Source: Meghimatium bilineatum | Taxonomy: Eukaryota; Mollusca; Gastropoda; Stylommatophora; Philomycidae | Assembly: GCA_034231615.1 (NCBI GenBank) | Contig: CM067311.1 | Coordinates: forward strand, 26,440,015 to 26,504,014 | DNA: 64,000 nucleotides | Reading direction: 5' to 3' | In this document: positions 22,196 through 32,959 of the stretch, one piece after another | Position numbering within the stretch: position 1 is the stretch's first letter | Layout of the letters: each line of letters opens with the position of its first letter | Program-made: the position numbers and the translations under genes | The notes under the pieces: model-generated | Seen by the model: only the letters and a program-made list of their open reading frames with translations | Databases searched by the model: none | Told to the model about the DNA's origin: nothing

Positions 22196-23575
22196 CGCTC
22201 TAGGCGGACAAATATAAATAACCAAATGGTCAGAGGGTGTCCGACAAAGTGGATGGTGCCGCAGTAACCTAATGAACAAATAGTAACGCAAAATGAGGTA
22301 AACAGGTTACTAAAACACTTACCTAGCCTATTAATAAAAATATATTTTAAAAAGTATATATAAAAAACATACAATAAAGCTAAACAGGACAATTCTCCGC
22401 GTATCGGCTCAAATTGAACCTTTTTCAAGAGACAAACAACAGAAAACGACAAAATAAAAAACAAAATAGATGTCTATATTTCATCAAGCCCCGTCTCCAT
22501 AGCGCAGGGATGGCAATGCATCTAGTAAAAGTGAAAATGTGTGCATTCATTATAAACAAACCGAAAGTGGGAAATTAGAGACACTATAGATGAGTGCAAG
22601 AATAATAAAAGAAAAAGATAAGAAAAATACCCCTTTTGTCACTTTTTCAGGCAGGCAGGTTATCTAGGCAGACCCAGGGTTAGCAGATAACCAAGATTCC
22701 AAATGTACCTCCTCGCGGTGCAGCCTGGAAACAGAAATACAGCAGCTCGAGCTGATTCTGGCCAAATCATTTGGGGATCGTGTCCGAGAATGTGGAGGTA
22801 GCAGATGGAAAGAGATTTGACTGCTTAAGAGACAGACAATATCTCCGACACCACCAGCATCACCACATATAGTGACACTGTCGACATACTGTGAAGCTAG
22901 TTTTGTCCAGTCCGAACATTGGAGGGGCGGACAATGTAAAATGCACGCAAAGGTAGATGCATGGCGAGGGACAAATAGATTTCATACTGAGTACAATGAA
23001 AAAATGAAAGGGCAGGGCAGAGCGAACTGCAAATAGAAAGTGAAAGTACCTAGGAAAGGGGAACTACAAGCTCCGTCAGCTCGAGCCGAGCTTCTAGATA
23101 CCTGTGCTCCTTACAGACAGAGACCCAGACCCAATCATTGGCGTTTGGAAAAACAAGAAGACCTAACCCAACTCTAATGTCGAGCCTTCCTAAACCGGAA
23201 ATATGCTCGCAAAGAGAAAGGGTTCTGTACCCGATGGGCTTAGGCAAGAAAGTGACAACGACTTTCGCCCTGGCCAAACTCTACTGTCAGGTTTTCCTAT
23301 ACCGGAAATACACTTGCAGAGAGAAAGGGTTCAGTACCTGATGGGCTCAGGCGCTATTGGGACAAGGTCGCTCAGCTTGAGAACACCTTGCTCTCAAACG
23401 CATGGTGTGAAACGCATGGTGTCGAACTTGGACAAGGGGTACACAATGTCGGTGAATAACACCTCTGCTAAGAGGGCGAAAGAGACAGGGTCCGACTCAT
23501 CTGTTGAGTTCTTCCCCTTAAGGAACCAGGCTCACGGATGAGAAACGGTTCAGTACCTGATGGGCACAGGCACGT
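22196..23575. repeat. Composite interspersed repeat inserted between two LINE pieces
   Basis: 22,670-22,960 resembles 38,475-38,790 (gttagcagataaccaagat, ggaaacagaaatacagca, cattggagg.gcgg.caatgt). 23,200-23,575 contains three variants of gagaaagggttcagtacctg, and its last 75 bp occur inverted at 30,100-30,176. 22,196-22,640 holds nothing recognised. A long minus ORF (22,030-22,464) crosses the LINE edge and is not a gene. Confidence 0.6.
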
Positions 23576-23579
23576 ATTC

Positions 23580-24080
23580 TGCATGGTTATGAGCCTGAAA
23601 CCCTGTATCTTAGAATGACTCTTGTCAGGCTTGGGTAGTAGGATTAAATAACTATACAGCCAGTTTTCTTCTACTGAGCTATTCGCAAGGCTCTTGTTGA
23701 ACAACATTGCCAGCTCCTTAAGGTCCTCGTCTGACCTGCTTCTAAGATCGTCATACCTAATGCCGCCAGGTCCTTGCGCTGAGTTTCATGATCTTTTCAG
23801 TGCGGCTGTAATATCTTCATGAGTAATTGCATTATCACTTTATATAACTTGCTTATTGAACATGTCTGTGACTGTTTTCATTATTTCATTGTAATTTCCT
23901 AAGTTCCTCTGACCAATTTGTGCCTTATAATGAGCCAGCGGTTCTGCACCCTTATTCTCAACTGTCTTCTGCCATACTAAGCCTGTGCTTTTGAAAATTT
24001 GGGATTGTTATACGCTTCCTTGGGTAGTTCATTGATTTGTGCAGGCACCAAAATTAGTGATTTTTGAATCGCACAATTGA
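23580..24080 (-). mobile_element. I-group-like LINE, N-terminal RT fragment
   Basis: Reads 'NWLYSYLILLPKPDKSHSKI', then 'GFRLITMQNT', matching DWLHSYLIPLHKPGKDHTRI and GYRIITMQNT of the intact copy. Broken by stops. Together with 21,540-22,195 it is one older copy split by an insertion, with about 190 residues of RT lost. Confidence 0.83.
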
Positions 24081-24179
24081 AATCAACATGGAGAACCACC
24101 ATGTGTTAGCAGTATGTAAGTAAATTTTCTTTTCTGATAGACACTACAGATAAATTTGAAAAGTGGTTATAATAGTTTG

Positions 24180-25060
24180 TTGTTTGTTCCTTTCGTGCCA
24201 CAGGCGAGGAGTTGATTCTCCATTTGTTGCGGTCTGCTCTCTGCAATTTTAGTTCTTGTATGGTCTTGCAGACTATTATTTCCCCTTCTGTATGTGAACA
24301 GTATGTTGTTTTTTAAGATTTGTTGAGGCCTTCCTTGTAGTTGTTTTTTTTACCCTCAGGTGTCCACAGAAGGGTTTGTTGGTTTATTCTGTTTTCATCT
24401 AGTCTTAAAATGGGATCGATGTATTTCATCTGCGTTTTCTTATGACATTTGACACATATTATTGGTGTGTTTTATTTCTTAAATCACCATTTATGACGAA
24501 ATCGCTCCTTATGACGAAATGTTCCTTAGTTTCCTGAGACATTTGTTTTCGGAGTTGTTTAATTTTTGGTTTGTTGCTTGAGTTGATTTCCAGCTTTCAC
24601 TTCCATACGTTAATACTGGGACAATACAGGGTTTATATCCTGTTAGCTTGGTTTTCTTCCTAGATATTTGGATTTCCAGATATTAGTTTAGTGAATGTGC
24701 TATCTGCAACTGCTATGAGTGTATGTCTTTCTTTCATTTAGTCTCAGTCAACAAACATTTGGCTGACCAAGTAATTGAAGTTGGAGACTTTTTCCAGTAT
24801 TTGGTTGTTTACTGAGATGTTGTTTGTTGAACTGGTAAGTTCCATAATTTTGTATGTGTATGTGTTATCTTGAGGTCACGCTGATCTGCAAGTGTGCACA
24901 GTTTGTTGGTTATATCATTCAGAAAATAGTTCCTACCCGAGTCTAGCCATCTGCATTCATTTACTCCGAGTATATCGAGATTGTAATTTTTCATGCCCCT
25001 TATATTCTCCCTGGCAAATTCATCTTGAACAGATGAAGTTGTCTCACACATTTATACATG
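24180..25060 (-). mobile_element. Internally deleted LINE (endonuclease start joined to RT end)
   Basis: From right to left on the minus strand: 'MKNYNLDILGVNECRWLDSG' (endonuclease start, with NEC in place of SET), then directly 'EKVSNFNYLVSQ' and 'CIVPVLTYGSESWKST' (late RT), then a basic tail. The domain between them is missing. Confidence 0.65.
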
Positions 25061-25186
25061 TTATATTTTCTCATTGACATAGAAAATGACATCTATTTCT
25101 GTCCAAATATGGTTAATTTTCAAATTATTAAATAATTGAAATAAAACATTGATGAAAACATTGCTTTCATTACTGCATGTTTTGCT

Positions 25187-25345
25187 GTGAAGGAGTGCAG
25201 TGAGACTTTTTTGTGGGCTGTAGAAATAAAGGCCGCTTTGCAATAGCAGACACCGCGACGTTTTTTATTGTACCTTCGAAAGAAAAAAATGTTGTACCAA
25301 CCGTTGATTGAACCCGAGACCACACGAGTCCGGGACCACAAGAGT
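25187..25345 (-). mobile_element. tRNA-derived SINE, copy B
   Basis: On the minus strand the sequence reads gtctcgggttcaatcaacgg (B-box-like), acaataaaaaacg, gtctgctattgcaaagcggc and ctttatttctacagcccaca, then ctcactgcactc. Each block has its counterpart in the same order in the plus-strand copy at 63,815-64,000. Confidence 0.75.
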
Positions 25346-25600
25346 CATAATTGCATAAAATTGGTATACAATGAATTAAAATGCAAAATTTACATTTTAA
25401 ATGATAATCCAATTGCATAATCATGAAAATAATGAATTTTTAAAGGTATATTAGTAATTTCTACTGCATGTAGCCACCGACCCCCTATACCGCCTGAGAG
25501 CCCGCCCCTCAAGTTGTTTCTGAACCTACCAGCACCCCAAGAAGTCTTCATCACCCACTGGGCAACGGTACCACCCACTATGGGAATCTATGCTGTAGAC

Positions 25601-25777
25601 CAGTGTTTCTCAACCGTTTTTTTTAACCATGCCCCACGTCTTTCTAAAATTGTTATGGACACCCCCTCTCCCCCCCCCATCTAACGTGCACATATTTTTT
25701 ATATTGAAAAATTGAATTATTCAATAAATGAAGCCTTAATTACAAGGTATTCAAATTGCCCACGTTGAGAAACACTG
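25601..25777. mobile_element. hAT-type MITE, 177 bp
   Basis: Ends CAGTGTTTCTCAACCGTTTT and ...CACGTTGAGAAACACTG are inverted repeats. Flanks ctgtagac (25,593-25,600) and ctctagac (25,778-25,785) agree at 7 of 8 positions, an 8-bp target duplication as hAT elements make. No coding capacity. Confidence 0.88.
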
Positions 25778-25825
25778 CTCTAGACGAATATTTACAATCT
25801 GCACTACTAGATGAGCATGGTGTGC

Positions 25826-25990
25826 ATACTTCTTCTTCAACGCTCATCCTTAAACTCCCGCTGGATATCTATTGTAGCAGAACAATGGACCTACTAGATT
25901 TCCAGCAGGATGTAGTCCAGAGAATGCAAATGCGCTGTGTCGCAATTTTTATTTGCTCCAGTGGCCCGACACATCCGTCTTCGGCGGGGT
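25826..25990 (+). repeat. Interspersed repeat, copy 1
   Basis: Similar to 35,088-35,236: both read ctcccgctggat.tat, agatttccagcag.atgtag and cgtcttcgg(c/t)gg in the same order. Family not recognised. Confidence 0.7.
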
Positions 25991-26049
25991 GTGGATACAA
26001 ACTGGACATATTTGAGCAAATAAATTTGCGATACAGTGGTGCAGGAATT

Positions 26050-26362
26050 GTATGATGGAATTCTACAGTTTAGAATTATAGAGACTTTGCAACTTTTGCT
26101 TTCTCAAACGGAGTTAAATAGGGATGTGTATTAACACTTATCCTGTTTAGCATCATGTTCTCTGCTATGTTGGATGATGCTTTCAGAGATCTGGACTTGG
26201 GAGTAGACAACAGATATCGCATTGATGGAAAATTGTTCATTTCGGTAGCTTCAAGCACAAACCAAAGTCAAATCAAACATCATCAGTGATCTCCTATTTG
26301 CTGATGACTGTGTCCTAAATGCCAACTCTGAGGCTGATCTACAAATCACCATTGACAAATTT
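26050..26362 (+). mobile_element. LINE RT palm fragment
   Basis: Broken frames lead to 'SNIISDLLFADDCVLNANSE', which contains the FADD catalytic motif, and 'ADLQITIDKF'. It is cut at 26,362 by a SINE-like sequence. Confidence 0.72.
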
Positions 26363-26580
26363 TAAGTTTAAGCCAAGAGATCGCGAGTTCAAATCCCACT
26401 GACAGTATCTTGCTTATAAAGTGGATTTTTCACGGAGATCCATGAAAATTATCGCTTGAACCTATAAGCAGTGAACAGTACTATCAGCAGGCGGCATGCC
26501 GCTTCGTTAAAAAGAACGGAGTTCATATGGGTAACCCGAGTAAAATGAAGTCAATCCTTTACCCCCTTTAAGCCATTTTG
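26363..26580 (+). mobile_element. SINE-like element with Pol III B box
   Basis: AGTTCAAATCC at 26,386-26,396 fits the B-box consensus RGTTCRANNCC. It is followed by a non-tRNA body (gtggatttttcacggagatc, ggcggcatgccgcttcg). It sits inside an RT fragment, as an insertion would. It is not a tRNA gene because no cloverleaf can be drawn upstream. Confidence 0.55.
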
Positions 26581-26660
26581 AGTTCTTACAAATATTTCTG
26601 TTCAGTAAACCGTGTATTAGACGTGCTATTTGTTGATCTTGTCATCACTAGAGATAACAG

Positions 26661-26782
26661 TAACCATGCTGAAACAGATGAACAGTTTGGGAATCTTCAA
26701 GAATGATGACATTTGGTTCCCAACATATTACACTTACAACACATGCTGGAACTACAGTGATGCTAGTGAGAGCCTGGCCAGG
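26661..26782 (+). CDS. ARM-TIR-SAM gene, exon 2 found
   Basis: Acceptor gagataacAG, donor AGG|GTGAGT; phase 1 in, phase 0 out, completing the split codon from exon 1 (g|ta, Val). The roughly 40 residues include MLKQMNSLGIFKNDDIWFPT and NTCWNYSDASESLAR, a block (W...YSDAS) conserved in this family directly after LGYA. The acceptor has a weak pyrimidine tract, so the exact start is less certain than the frame. Confidence 0.82.
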
Positions 26783-27440
26783 GTGAGTTCATAATCATTG
26801 TCAACCACTTATGCCTTACTAGCTGATCTAGAAACTAAACAATTAATATACCGAAAACGAATACTACTTGGCACAAATTTAAAAGGCTGCACAACGTAGG
26901 GGCCTATTTCATAGCCCTACTACTCGGCAGAAATCACACGACGTACATTCGTGTTGGTTATTTCAGTGAAAGCGGAAGGAGAGGAAATAACTAGTAACTA
27001 GGGGTCAAGATTAGGCTGTGGCTATTGTCACGGCCGTTATTATGTCGATGATCACTCTATGAACCACAGGACTTTAAGAATGGATGACTGCGCCATGCGT
27101 GAATGGAGTACATTGGGATTCTACGCCTTCCTTGATATGTTGCCTTGATCATGCTGGATTTCAGTGTATTGAAACAGCTGATAGGTTGGCTTCATGGGCA
27201 AAGATATCAGGACATATGACAATCGACATATGATGCATTTTGATTTCATTTTGTGTGCGTCTTTTGGATGAGAACACAGTGACAGACAAGACTTTTAGTA
27301 AGAGATTGAGTTAGTTTGCAATAGCTTGGGAGGATAGCGGATGATGACGATAAGGAGTGGACTGAGTAAGATCATTTCCGAGTTATGGATAGTATCATCA
27401 TACATACCCTTTTGCCATCTAAATAAAGGAAAAGAACTCT
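26783..27440. other. Intron sequence, nothing recognised
   Basis: No ORF, repeat or splice-flanked coding block seen in this part of the 7.4-kb intron. Confidence 0.4.
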
Positions 27441-27449
27441 TATTGGGTT

Positions 27450-28130
27450 GTCTGGAGTGTAACGCCATCGGCTTAGAAATTCACTAATCACTAGAGATTG
27501 TCTTCGATATGCAGATGACACTATCCTTTTAGCAGAAAGTGAAAAGGAACTACAGACTAATAGATCAAGTACAGAATATGTACTAGTTTTAAGAAAAAAA
27601 AATATAAAACCATGGAATCAGAAGAACATGTGCTAGACATGAACATACATGTAGAGATACTGTAACACGTGGATCATTTTCAATATATTGGACACATAAT
27701 CACAAATGGTAGATGTTAAAAAGAAGTTAAAAGGAGAATAGAAATGGCTAAAATTACTTTCAACGACATGATAAAAATATTAACATCTAAACAAATTACA
27801 GACATACTAAAATATTGGAATTATAAAATGATACATTTATTCTATATTGATGTATTCCTATGGCTCAGAAATTGGACAATGAACAAACAACTAGGAGGCA
27901 GAATTGAAGACAAAAACGAACAAAGAAGTTCTAATAACACATCGTATGAAGAAAGAATTATTGAAGAAAATAAAAATCAAACAAATAAAGTATTTTGGAC
28001 ATCTTAAAAGACATGAGAACATGTTGAAGACCTTACTTGAGGGTAAAGTCGAGGGCAGGAGAACAAGAGATGCAGATAGGAGAGAAAAATCATGATATGG
28101 ACAGGTTACAGTCTAGAAGAGTGCACCACT
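27450..28130 (+). mobile_element. RTE-like LINE fragment (GATGAT-tailed family)
   Basis: Starts with the RT palm 'LRYADDTILLAESEKELQT', then 'KIKIKQIKYFGHLKRHENML' and 'LLEGKVEGRRT'. Frameshifted; the terminal part is lost near 28,130. Confidence 0.8.
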
Positions 28131-28199
28131 GAGGTAAAATTCGACAATCGATAATAAATAAGACTTCTGTAAAATTGTAGGAATATACAATTACTTAAG

Positions 28200-28737
28200 C
28201 ATAGGTAGAACACCAGTGATGTGAAACAGAAGTTAAAAGGAGAATAGGAATGGCTAAAAGTACCTTCAATGACATGAGGAAAATATTAATATCTAAACAA
28301 ATTACAAACAAGTTAAAAATGAGGATTATAAAATGCTACATCTATTCCATATTAATGTATGGCTCAGAAACATGGACACTAAATAAACAATTAGAAGACA
28401 AAATTGATGCCTTTGAGATGTGGGTACATAGAAGAATAGGGAGAACATCATGGAAAGAGAAGAAAACAAATAAAGAGGTGCTAAAGACACTTAATATGAA
28501 GAAAGAACTACTAAGAGAAATAAAGATCAGGCAAATAAAATACTTTGGACACTATTGAAGACCTTAATTGAAGGTAAAGTCAAAGGGAAGCGAGCATGAG
28601 GTAGGCAGAGATACAAGTGGGAGAGTAACATTACACGATGGACAGGTTACAGTCTAGCAGAGTGCACCACCAAGACAGGAGATGTTGGAGATACGTTGCA
28701 GCCAACCTTCGTTGCGGAGACGGCACTTGATGATGAT
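28200..28737 (+). mobile_element. RTE-like LINE fragment (GATGAT-tailed family), second copy
   Basis: Reads 'YSILMYGSETWTLNKQLEDK', 'DAFEMWVHRRIGRTSW' and ends 'VAANLRCGDGT' plus a GATGATGA tail. It repeats the preceding copy's 3' half in direct orientation. Confidence 0.83.
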
Positions 28738-29796
28738 GAGAACACCAGATTTGTTTAGTTTTACAACCACCAACAGACTATCAGTCTATGTGGTATAGGC
28801 CTACAAATGAAAACATACAAATAACAATATACAAGATATTTTCATCATATTCTTTTTAAAGAATATATACAGCAAACAGTGAACAAACAATAAAAGCAGT
28901 AAAAACAATAGTACTATCATAAAGACACTAGAACGCAGACATTAAAATAGTAGGGCGTCCAAAGTGACAATAACATACGTGTACACAAGTTGTCATGGGT
29001 TAGGCCTATATATGCCAATAGATGAGACTCTTGTTCCATGACTAGAATAAGTCAGCTTGATTTGAAATGTGGTGTCGCTAGAAAGGAGCGGTTTCGTGGG
29101 CGAGATAGAAAGATGGTCAGTCAACGTACAATGGCGGACACACTCAAGGAGAGATCTGAGCACCTATGGACTTGTCCTAGTGCAGTGACGATGATCCAAC
29201 AACTAACTAATAGGTGAGACAGACTTAAGATTGAGTGGCCGCTTCTGTAGGCATCTTCATGCCATTAAAAAAAAGCAAACCTACTCCTGTCGCCATACAA
29301 TTCAGTGGTGATTGTCATCATGGTGCTTTCATATCCAGGTCACTGTCGTTACCACTGATGCTAAATCTAGATACGACCTTTAAAATCGGTTTACATTTGA
29401 GTTTAGTACCATTAAGCCTTAATTGCGATCACTCATTTGTTTACATTTTGGATTTTATTGCTGTCCATGTTGTTTTCAGTAATACTTTTTTCATACCGTT
29501 TTAATTTTCCCCCGTTTCCTTTTTTTTTTTAAACCCGCTTCCAGGACAACTTTTTTACTCGTGTGTCATTGGCGTCTTTGACATCGTACTGTTTTAATGT
29601 CTGCATTCTGGTGCCTCTGTTTTAGTAGGATAACATTATTTTTACTGTTTCTATTGTTTGTTCACTGTTTTGTATATTCTTGAAAAGACCTTATGGTTGA
29701 AAATATCTTGTATATTATCATGTGTATGTTTTCATATGTATACCACGTAGACTGATAGTCTGTTGGTTATCATACAACTACAAACATCTTGTGCTC
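28738..29796. mobile_element. Long inverted repeat, ~255-bp arms
   Basis: The arm 28,738-28,994 is an inverted, imperfect copy of 29,545-29,796. Shared blocks in reverse complement include gactgatagtctgttggt, attgtttgttcactgttt and gaaaatatcttgtatatt. The 550-bp centre holds a LINE 3' fragment. It looks like a foldback transposon or two copies in head-to-head orientation. No target duplication found. Confidence 0.8.
29030..29215 (+). mobile_element. I-group-like LINE, extreme 3' end
   Basis: Reads 'RISQLDLKCGVARKERFRGR' and 'MADTLKERSEHLWTCP', ending gatccaacaactaactaata, the usual tail of the family. It lies between the arms of the inverted repeat. Confidence 0.85.
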
Positions 29797-29829
29797 TACA
29801 TAAGCACTAAGGTTTGTTTGTTTGTTTTG

Positions 29830-30265
29830 CGTTCGCTTCATTGTAACCATCACGGATATCTGTGCGATTTCCGCCGGGAGCGTGATTACGTTGTGCCACC
29901 GTTATGCGCCTTGTAGGCCTTGTCATTTCGGCATGCCTTGACAATTCGGGTAGGCTACCCTTAGCCTGTGACAGCCTCTATATCTGTCTCCAGGCACGCG
30001 TAGTGGCGACTCTTCGCCCAGACGATTTTTGCTCTCGTCTGACTCGCACGAGGTGTTCCACTGTCTATGAACTTGCCTTGTGTAATTGGATGGCCTGTGC
30101 CCATTGGGTACTGAACCGTTTCTCATCCGTGAGCCTGGTTCCTTAAGGGGAAGAACTCAACAGAGGAGTTGGACCCTGGCCGCACTAAGGTAAAATACAG
30201 GGAATGTTGCGGGTGCATTGCAGCCAACCTACGTTGCGGAGAGGATACTTAATGATGATGAGAGA
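29830..30265 (+). repeat. Chimeric interspersed repeat with RTE-like LINE tail
   Basis: 30,100-30,176 (tactgaaccgtttctcatcc, ggttccttaaggggaagaac) is an inverted match to 23,503-23,575. Its end, gcagccaacctacgttgcgg plus (gatgat), is the 3' terminus of the RTE-like LINE family. Sharing of a LINE tail suggests a SINE-like unit moved by that LINE. Confidence 0.55.
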
Positions 30266-30379
30266 TTATGCGATTGGTATGCTACGTTTGATGTCATAGG
30301 CTATTGGCCTATTGTACATATTTAAAAATATATAGTCCTGCCTATTTATTTCAGTGATTATTTTTTGGATGTATTTTCT

Positions 30380-30620
30380 TTTTCTGCGATCAATTGTTAA
30401 ACATCCAGTCCAATATTGGTCATGTATAGAGCGCTTTGTTTTAGGTCATCTTGGGTTCCCAACAACTTATTTTGCACAGAAGCTCCTGTAAGTCCGATTG
30501 TCATTTCGAGAACAGTGAAACTGTGACAATCATGTAGTAGGCCTACGTGTTCTGGTGTCTGTGCTGCTGCCCCACATATGTAGGCTGCTAATACCAATTC
30601 TGTGTGAGTGCGAGTTTAGA
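30380..30620 (-). mobile_element. LINE C-terminal zinc-knuckle fragment
   Basis: Minus frame 'ICGAAAQTPEHVGLLHDCHS', then 'LLGTQDDLKQSALYMTNIGL', matches the Cys-x-Cys-...-QT.EH...C tail that follows RNase H in many animal LINEs, with one cysteine degraded. Confidence 0.68.
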
Positions 30621-30717
30621 TAGTAGTGTCACGTTCTCAGTAGAAATATCCTGTGTTAATTTCTGTTCAATTTGTTAATGTTGCCTTGCTCGGAGGTATA
30701 GTTTTATGGGATGCATC

Positions 30718-30884
30718 CAGGGCCGGTCTTAGGCCATTGCAACCTATGTGGCCGCAGTGGGCCCCGCACTTCATAGGCCCATAAATTCATATTAGAATTT
30801 ATTTTATTATCCTCTTCCCTACCCAGATTAGGCCCCGCACAATCCGTTTCGCATTGGGCCCCACAATTGTTAGGGCTGGCCCTG
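30718..30884. mobile_element. hAT-type MITE, 167 bp
   Basis: Ends CAGGGCCGGTCTTAGGCC and ...TTAGGGCTGGCCCTG form inverted repeats, with internal ggccccgca/gcattgggcccc also inverted. Flanks gatgcatc (30,710-30,717) and catgcatc (30,885-30,892) match at 7 of 8 bases. Confidence 0.9.
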
Positions 30885-30892
30885 CATGCATC

Positions 30893-31015
30893 ATATAGGA
30901 TAGGTGGGGGCAAAAACTGCACACTTTACACTTTAGTGTATTCTGACACCTAGATCTAACTACGGGACACCAAACTCTATTCAGTGTTTAGCTTATCTAT
31001 CAATCTTACATGAGG
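30893..31015 (-). repeat. Interspersed repeat, shared with 39.9 kb
   Basis: Its reverse complement matches 39,905-40,020 (tagatctaggtgtca.aatac, actaaagt.taaa, ttt.ccccca). No coding signal; family unknown. Confidence 0.7.
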
Positions 31016-31059
31016 ATATTGAAAACATAAGTCTTACGTGTAGACAATACAATGATAGT

Positions 31060-31480
31060 TTATCATCAAGTGCCGTCTCCGCAACGAAGGTTGGCTGCAA
31101 CGGATCTCCAACATCCCCTGTCTCTTGTCTTGGTGGTGCACTCTACTATACTGTAACCTGTCCATCTTGTGATGCTACTCTCCCACTTGTGTCTCTGCCT
31201 ACCTCTTGCTCGCTTCCCTTTGACTTTTCCCTCAAGTAAGATCTTCAATAAGGTGTCATGTCTTTTAATGTGTCCAAAATATTTTATTTGCTTGATCTTT
31301 ATTTCTCTTAGTAGTTCTTTCTTCATATTAAGTGTTTTTAGCACCTCTCTTTGTGTTTTCTTATCTTTCCATGATGTTCTCCCTATTCGTCTATATACCC
31401 ACATCTCAAAGGCATCATTTCTGTCGTCTACTGTTTTGTGGCCAGAATGTAGTGTCTTAATTATCAACGCATTGTCCATT
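31060..31480 (-). mobile_element. RTE-like LINE 3' end, open frame
   Basis: The best preserved copy of the GATGAT-tailed family: 'DAFEMWVYRRIGRTSWKDKK', 'IKIKQIKYFGHIKRHDTLL', 'GKRARGRQRHKWESSITRW', 'WRSVAANLRCGDGT'. Open over 137 codons; 5'-truncated. Confidence 0.87.
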
Positions 31481-31489
31481 TAAGTGTGA

Positions 31490-31870
31490 GATAACAGTTT
31501 ATGCACTTGGGTAAATGCTTTATTTTGTCTCGTTTTATGGAGCAAAGAGCCGCAAGAAAAAAGTGATGGTGCCTACAGACTATTATAAAATTGAGTGGGA
31601 TCACCACTTCAACGGGTCCAGCAAACCGCCAGTGTGTAGTTGTGTGTTAAGAATAGATGTGTATAGTTTCTATCTTTAATCTGCAACAAAAAAAAGAATA
31701 AAAATGGTAAATTCCGTTTTAAAGCTAATTTTTATACGGTTGAATGATCATTTTTTGACCATTCGTAGATCATGACCTGCATGAAAATACATTTATATAA
31801 ATGTGAGAACTAGACACTATATGGAGACACAGAAAGAACAATTCTAGCTTATGAGCGTCTTATTAACTTA
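31490..31870. other. Intron sequence, nothing recognised
   Basis: No repeat boundary or coding block identified. Confidence 0.4.
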
Positions 31871-31876
31871 TGAATA

Positions 31877-32039
31877 CAGTCAAATCCCATTATAACAATT
31901 GAGTCTGAATCCAAAAATTATAACAGAAATGTTTTCTATATACAATATAAAGAAATACAGAAAATGCCTAGATTTGAAAAGTTTTGTTAAATGGAGAAAT
32001 ATATTATATAAAGTGATGAACTATAAAGGGATTCCACTG
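31877..32039. mobile_element. pogo/Tigger-type MITE, 163 bp
   Basis: TA at 31,875-31,876 and 32,040-32,041. Left end CAGTCAAATCCCATTATAAC; right end inverted CAGTGGAATCCCTTTATAG. This is the CAGTnnAATCCCnnTATAA theme of pogo/Tigger elements. The 76-codon ORF across it is not a gene. Confidence 0.85.
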
Positions 32040-32385
32040 TATAAATATTACAGACACCTGTTACAAATCAGCCATAAGATAAATATATTTGTTCACAGCC
32101 AAATAGACAAACAACCACTTCAGTGGTAGTGAAGTGGCATAAGCTTATTTCATTTGAATGTATGATGAGGCATTGTTTCCTTTCTAAAACTATTGTGCAA
32201 AAAAACAGTTGATATTGGAAGAAGAAGAGCTGCAAAAGTCTTGTATTGGCAACATCAATAAATGGTCAGGGCATGATTTTTCCACACTTATCCAAATGAC
32301 TGAGTACAAGTGTTTGGATGACTTGTCTGTTGATGTCTCCAATGTGGCACTCCTACAACATTGATGAGTTATAGATATTATTATT

Positions 32386-32565
32386 ACTTTCATTCTGTTC
32401 TCTGGATTACATCCAGCTAAACAGCAGGAGAGTTTGAGAATGAACTCAGAAGAAATAATTGAAGCACTAGTGTCACTTTTGTATTTCACTACCCTCACTC
32501 CAGAGTTGTCTGTTCTACCGTATGTTCATTCAAACAATTCAAGCTCTGACTTTCCAGTTGATGTG
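32386..32565 (+). other. Possible decayed or missing ARM exon
   Basis: An open plus-strand frame reads 'PAKQQESLRMNSEEIIEALV', 'SLLYFTTLTPELSVLPYV', preceded by a pyrimidine-rich ...ggattacatccAG acceptor-like site. The helical pattern would suit an Armadillo-type repeat, and it lies in the intron (26,783-34,139) where ARM sequence is missing. Similarity to the family is weak and no good donor ends it. Confidence 0.3.
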
Positions 32566-32599
32566 TAGAATATCATTCACCTTCTATACAATTGTGGGG

Positions 32600-32955
32600 G
32601 CTAGCAAGTCTTATTTGAACATTCATATATATATTTTTCTTAGTACAATGTGACAGAATATTAGTTGATGTTAGTATTAATATTTCCCACTCCTAGTGCT
32701 ACAGAAGATGATGTAGAAGGATTTTGAGAATACCATACATAGTGAAGAAAGATGAATCAAAAGGTGATAAGAAAATATCAAAGATGGTTGGCTTCTAATT
32801 AACATTATAACAAGAAAGCTGAGGTATTTTGGCAACTGCATATACAGATTAATAATGGATGCTATAGATGCTGGTCCATCCAAGATTATGATGAATAAGA
32901 GACATCTCAGATTGTTTCAGCGTGCCTTTAGCTTCAACAGCTCTACTCACCCAGG
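32600..32955. other. Intron sequence, nothing recognised
   Basis: AT-rich; no feature supported. Confidence 0.4.
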
Positions 32956-32959
32956 GTCA

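Noticed and set aside
22030..22464. 144-codon minus ORF
   Set aside because: Overlaps the LINE fragment in the wrong frame and runs into unrelated AT-rich DNA.
26386..26396. tRNA gene at a perfect B box
   Set aside because: No A box at the proper distance and no cloverleaf; it lies within an RT fragment.
32190..32498. 102-codon minus ORF
   Set aside because: No recognised similarity; the plus strand of the same place has a better, though still weak, ARM-like frame.
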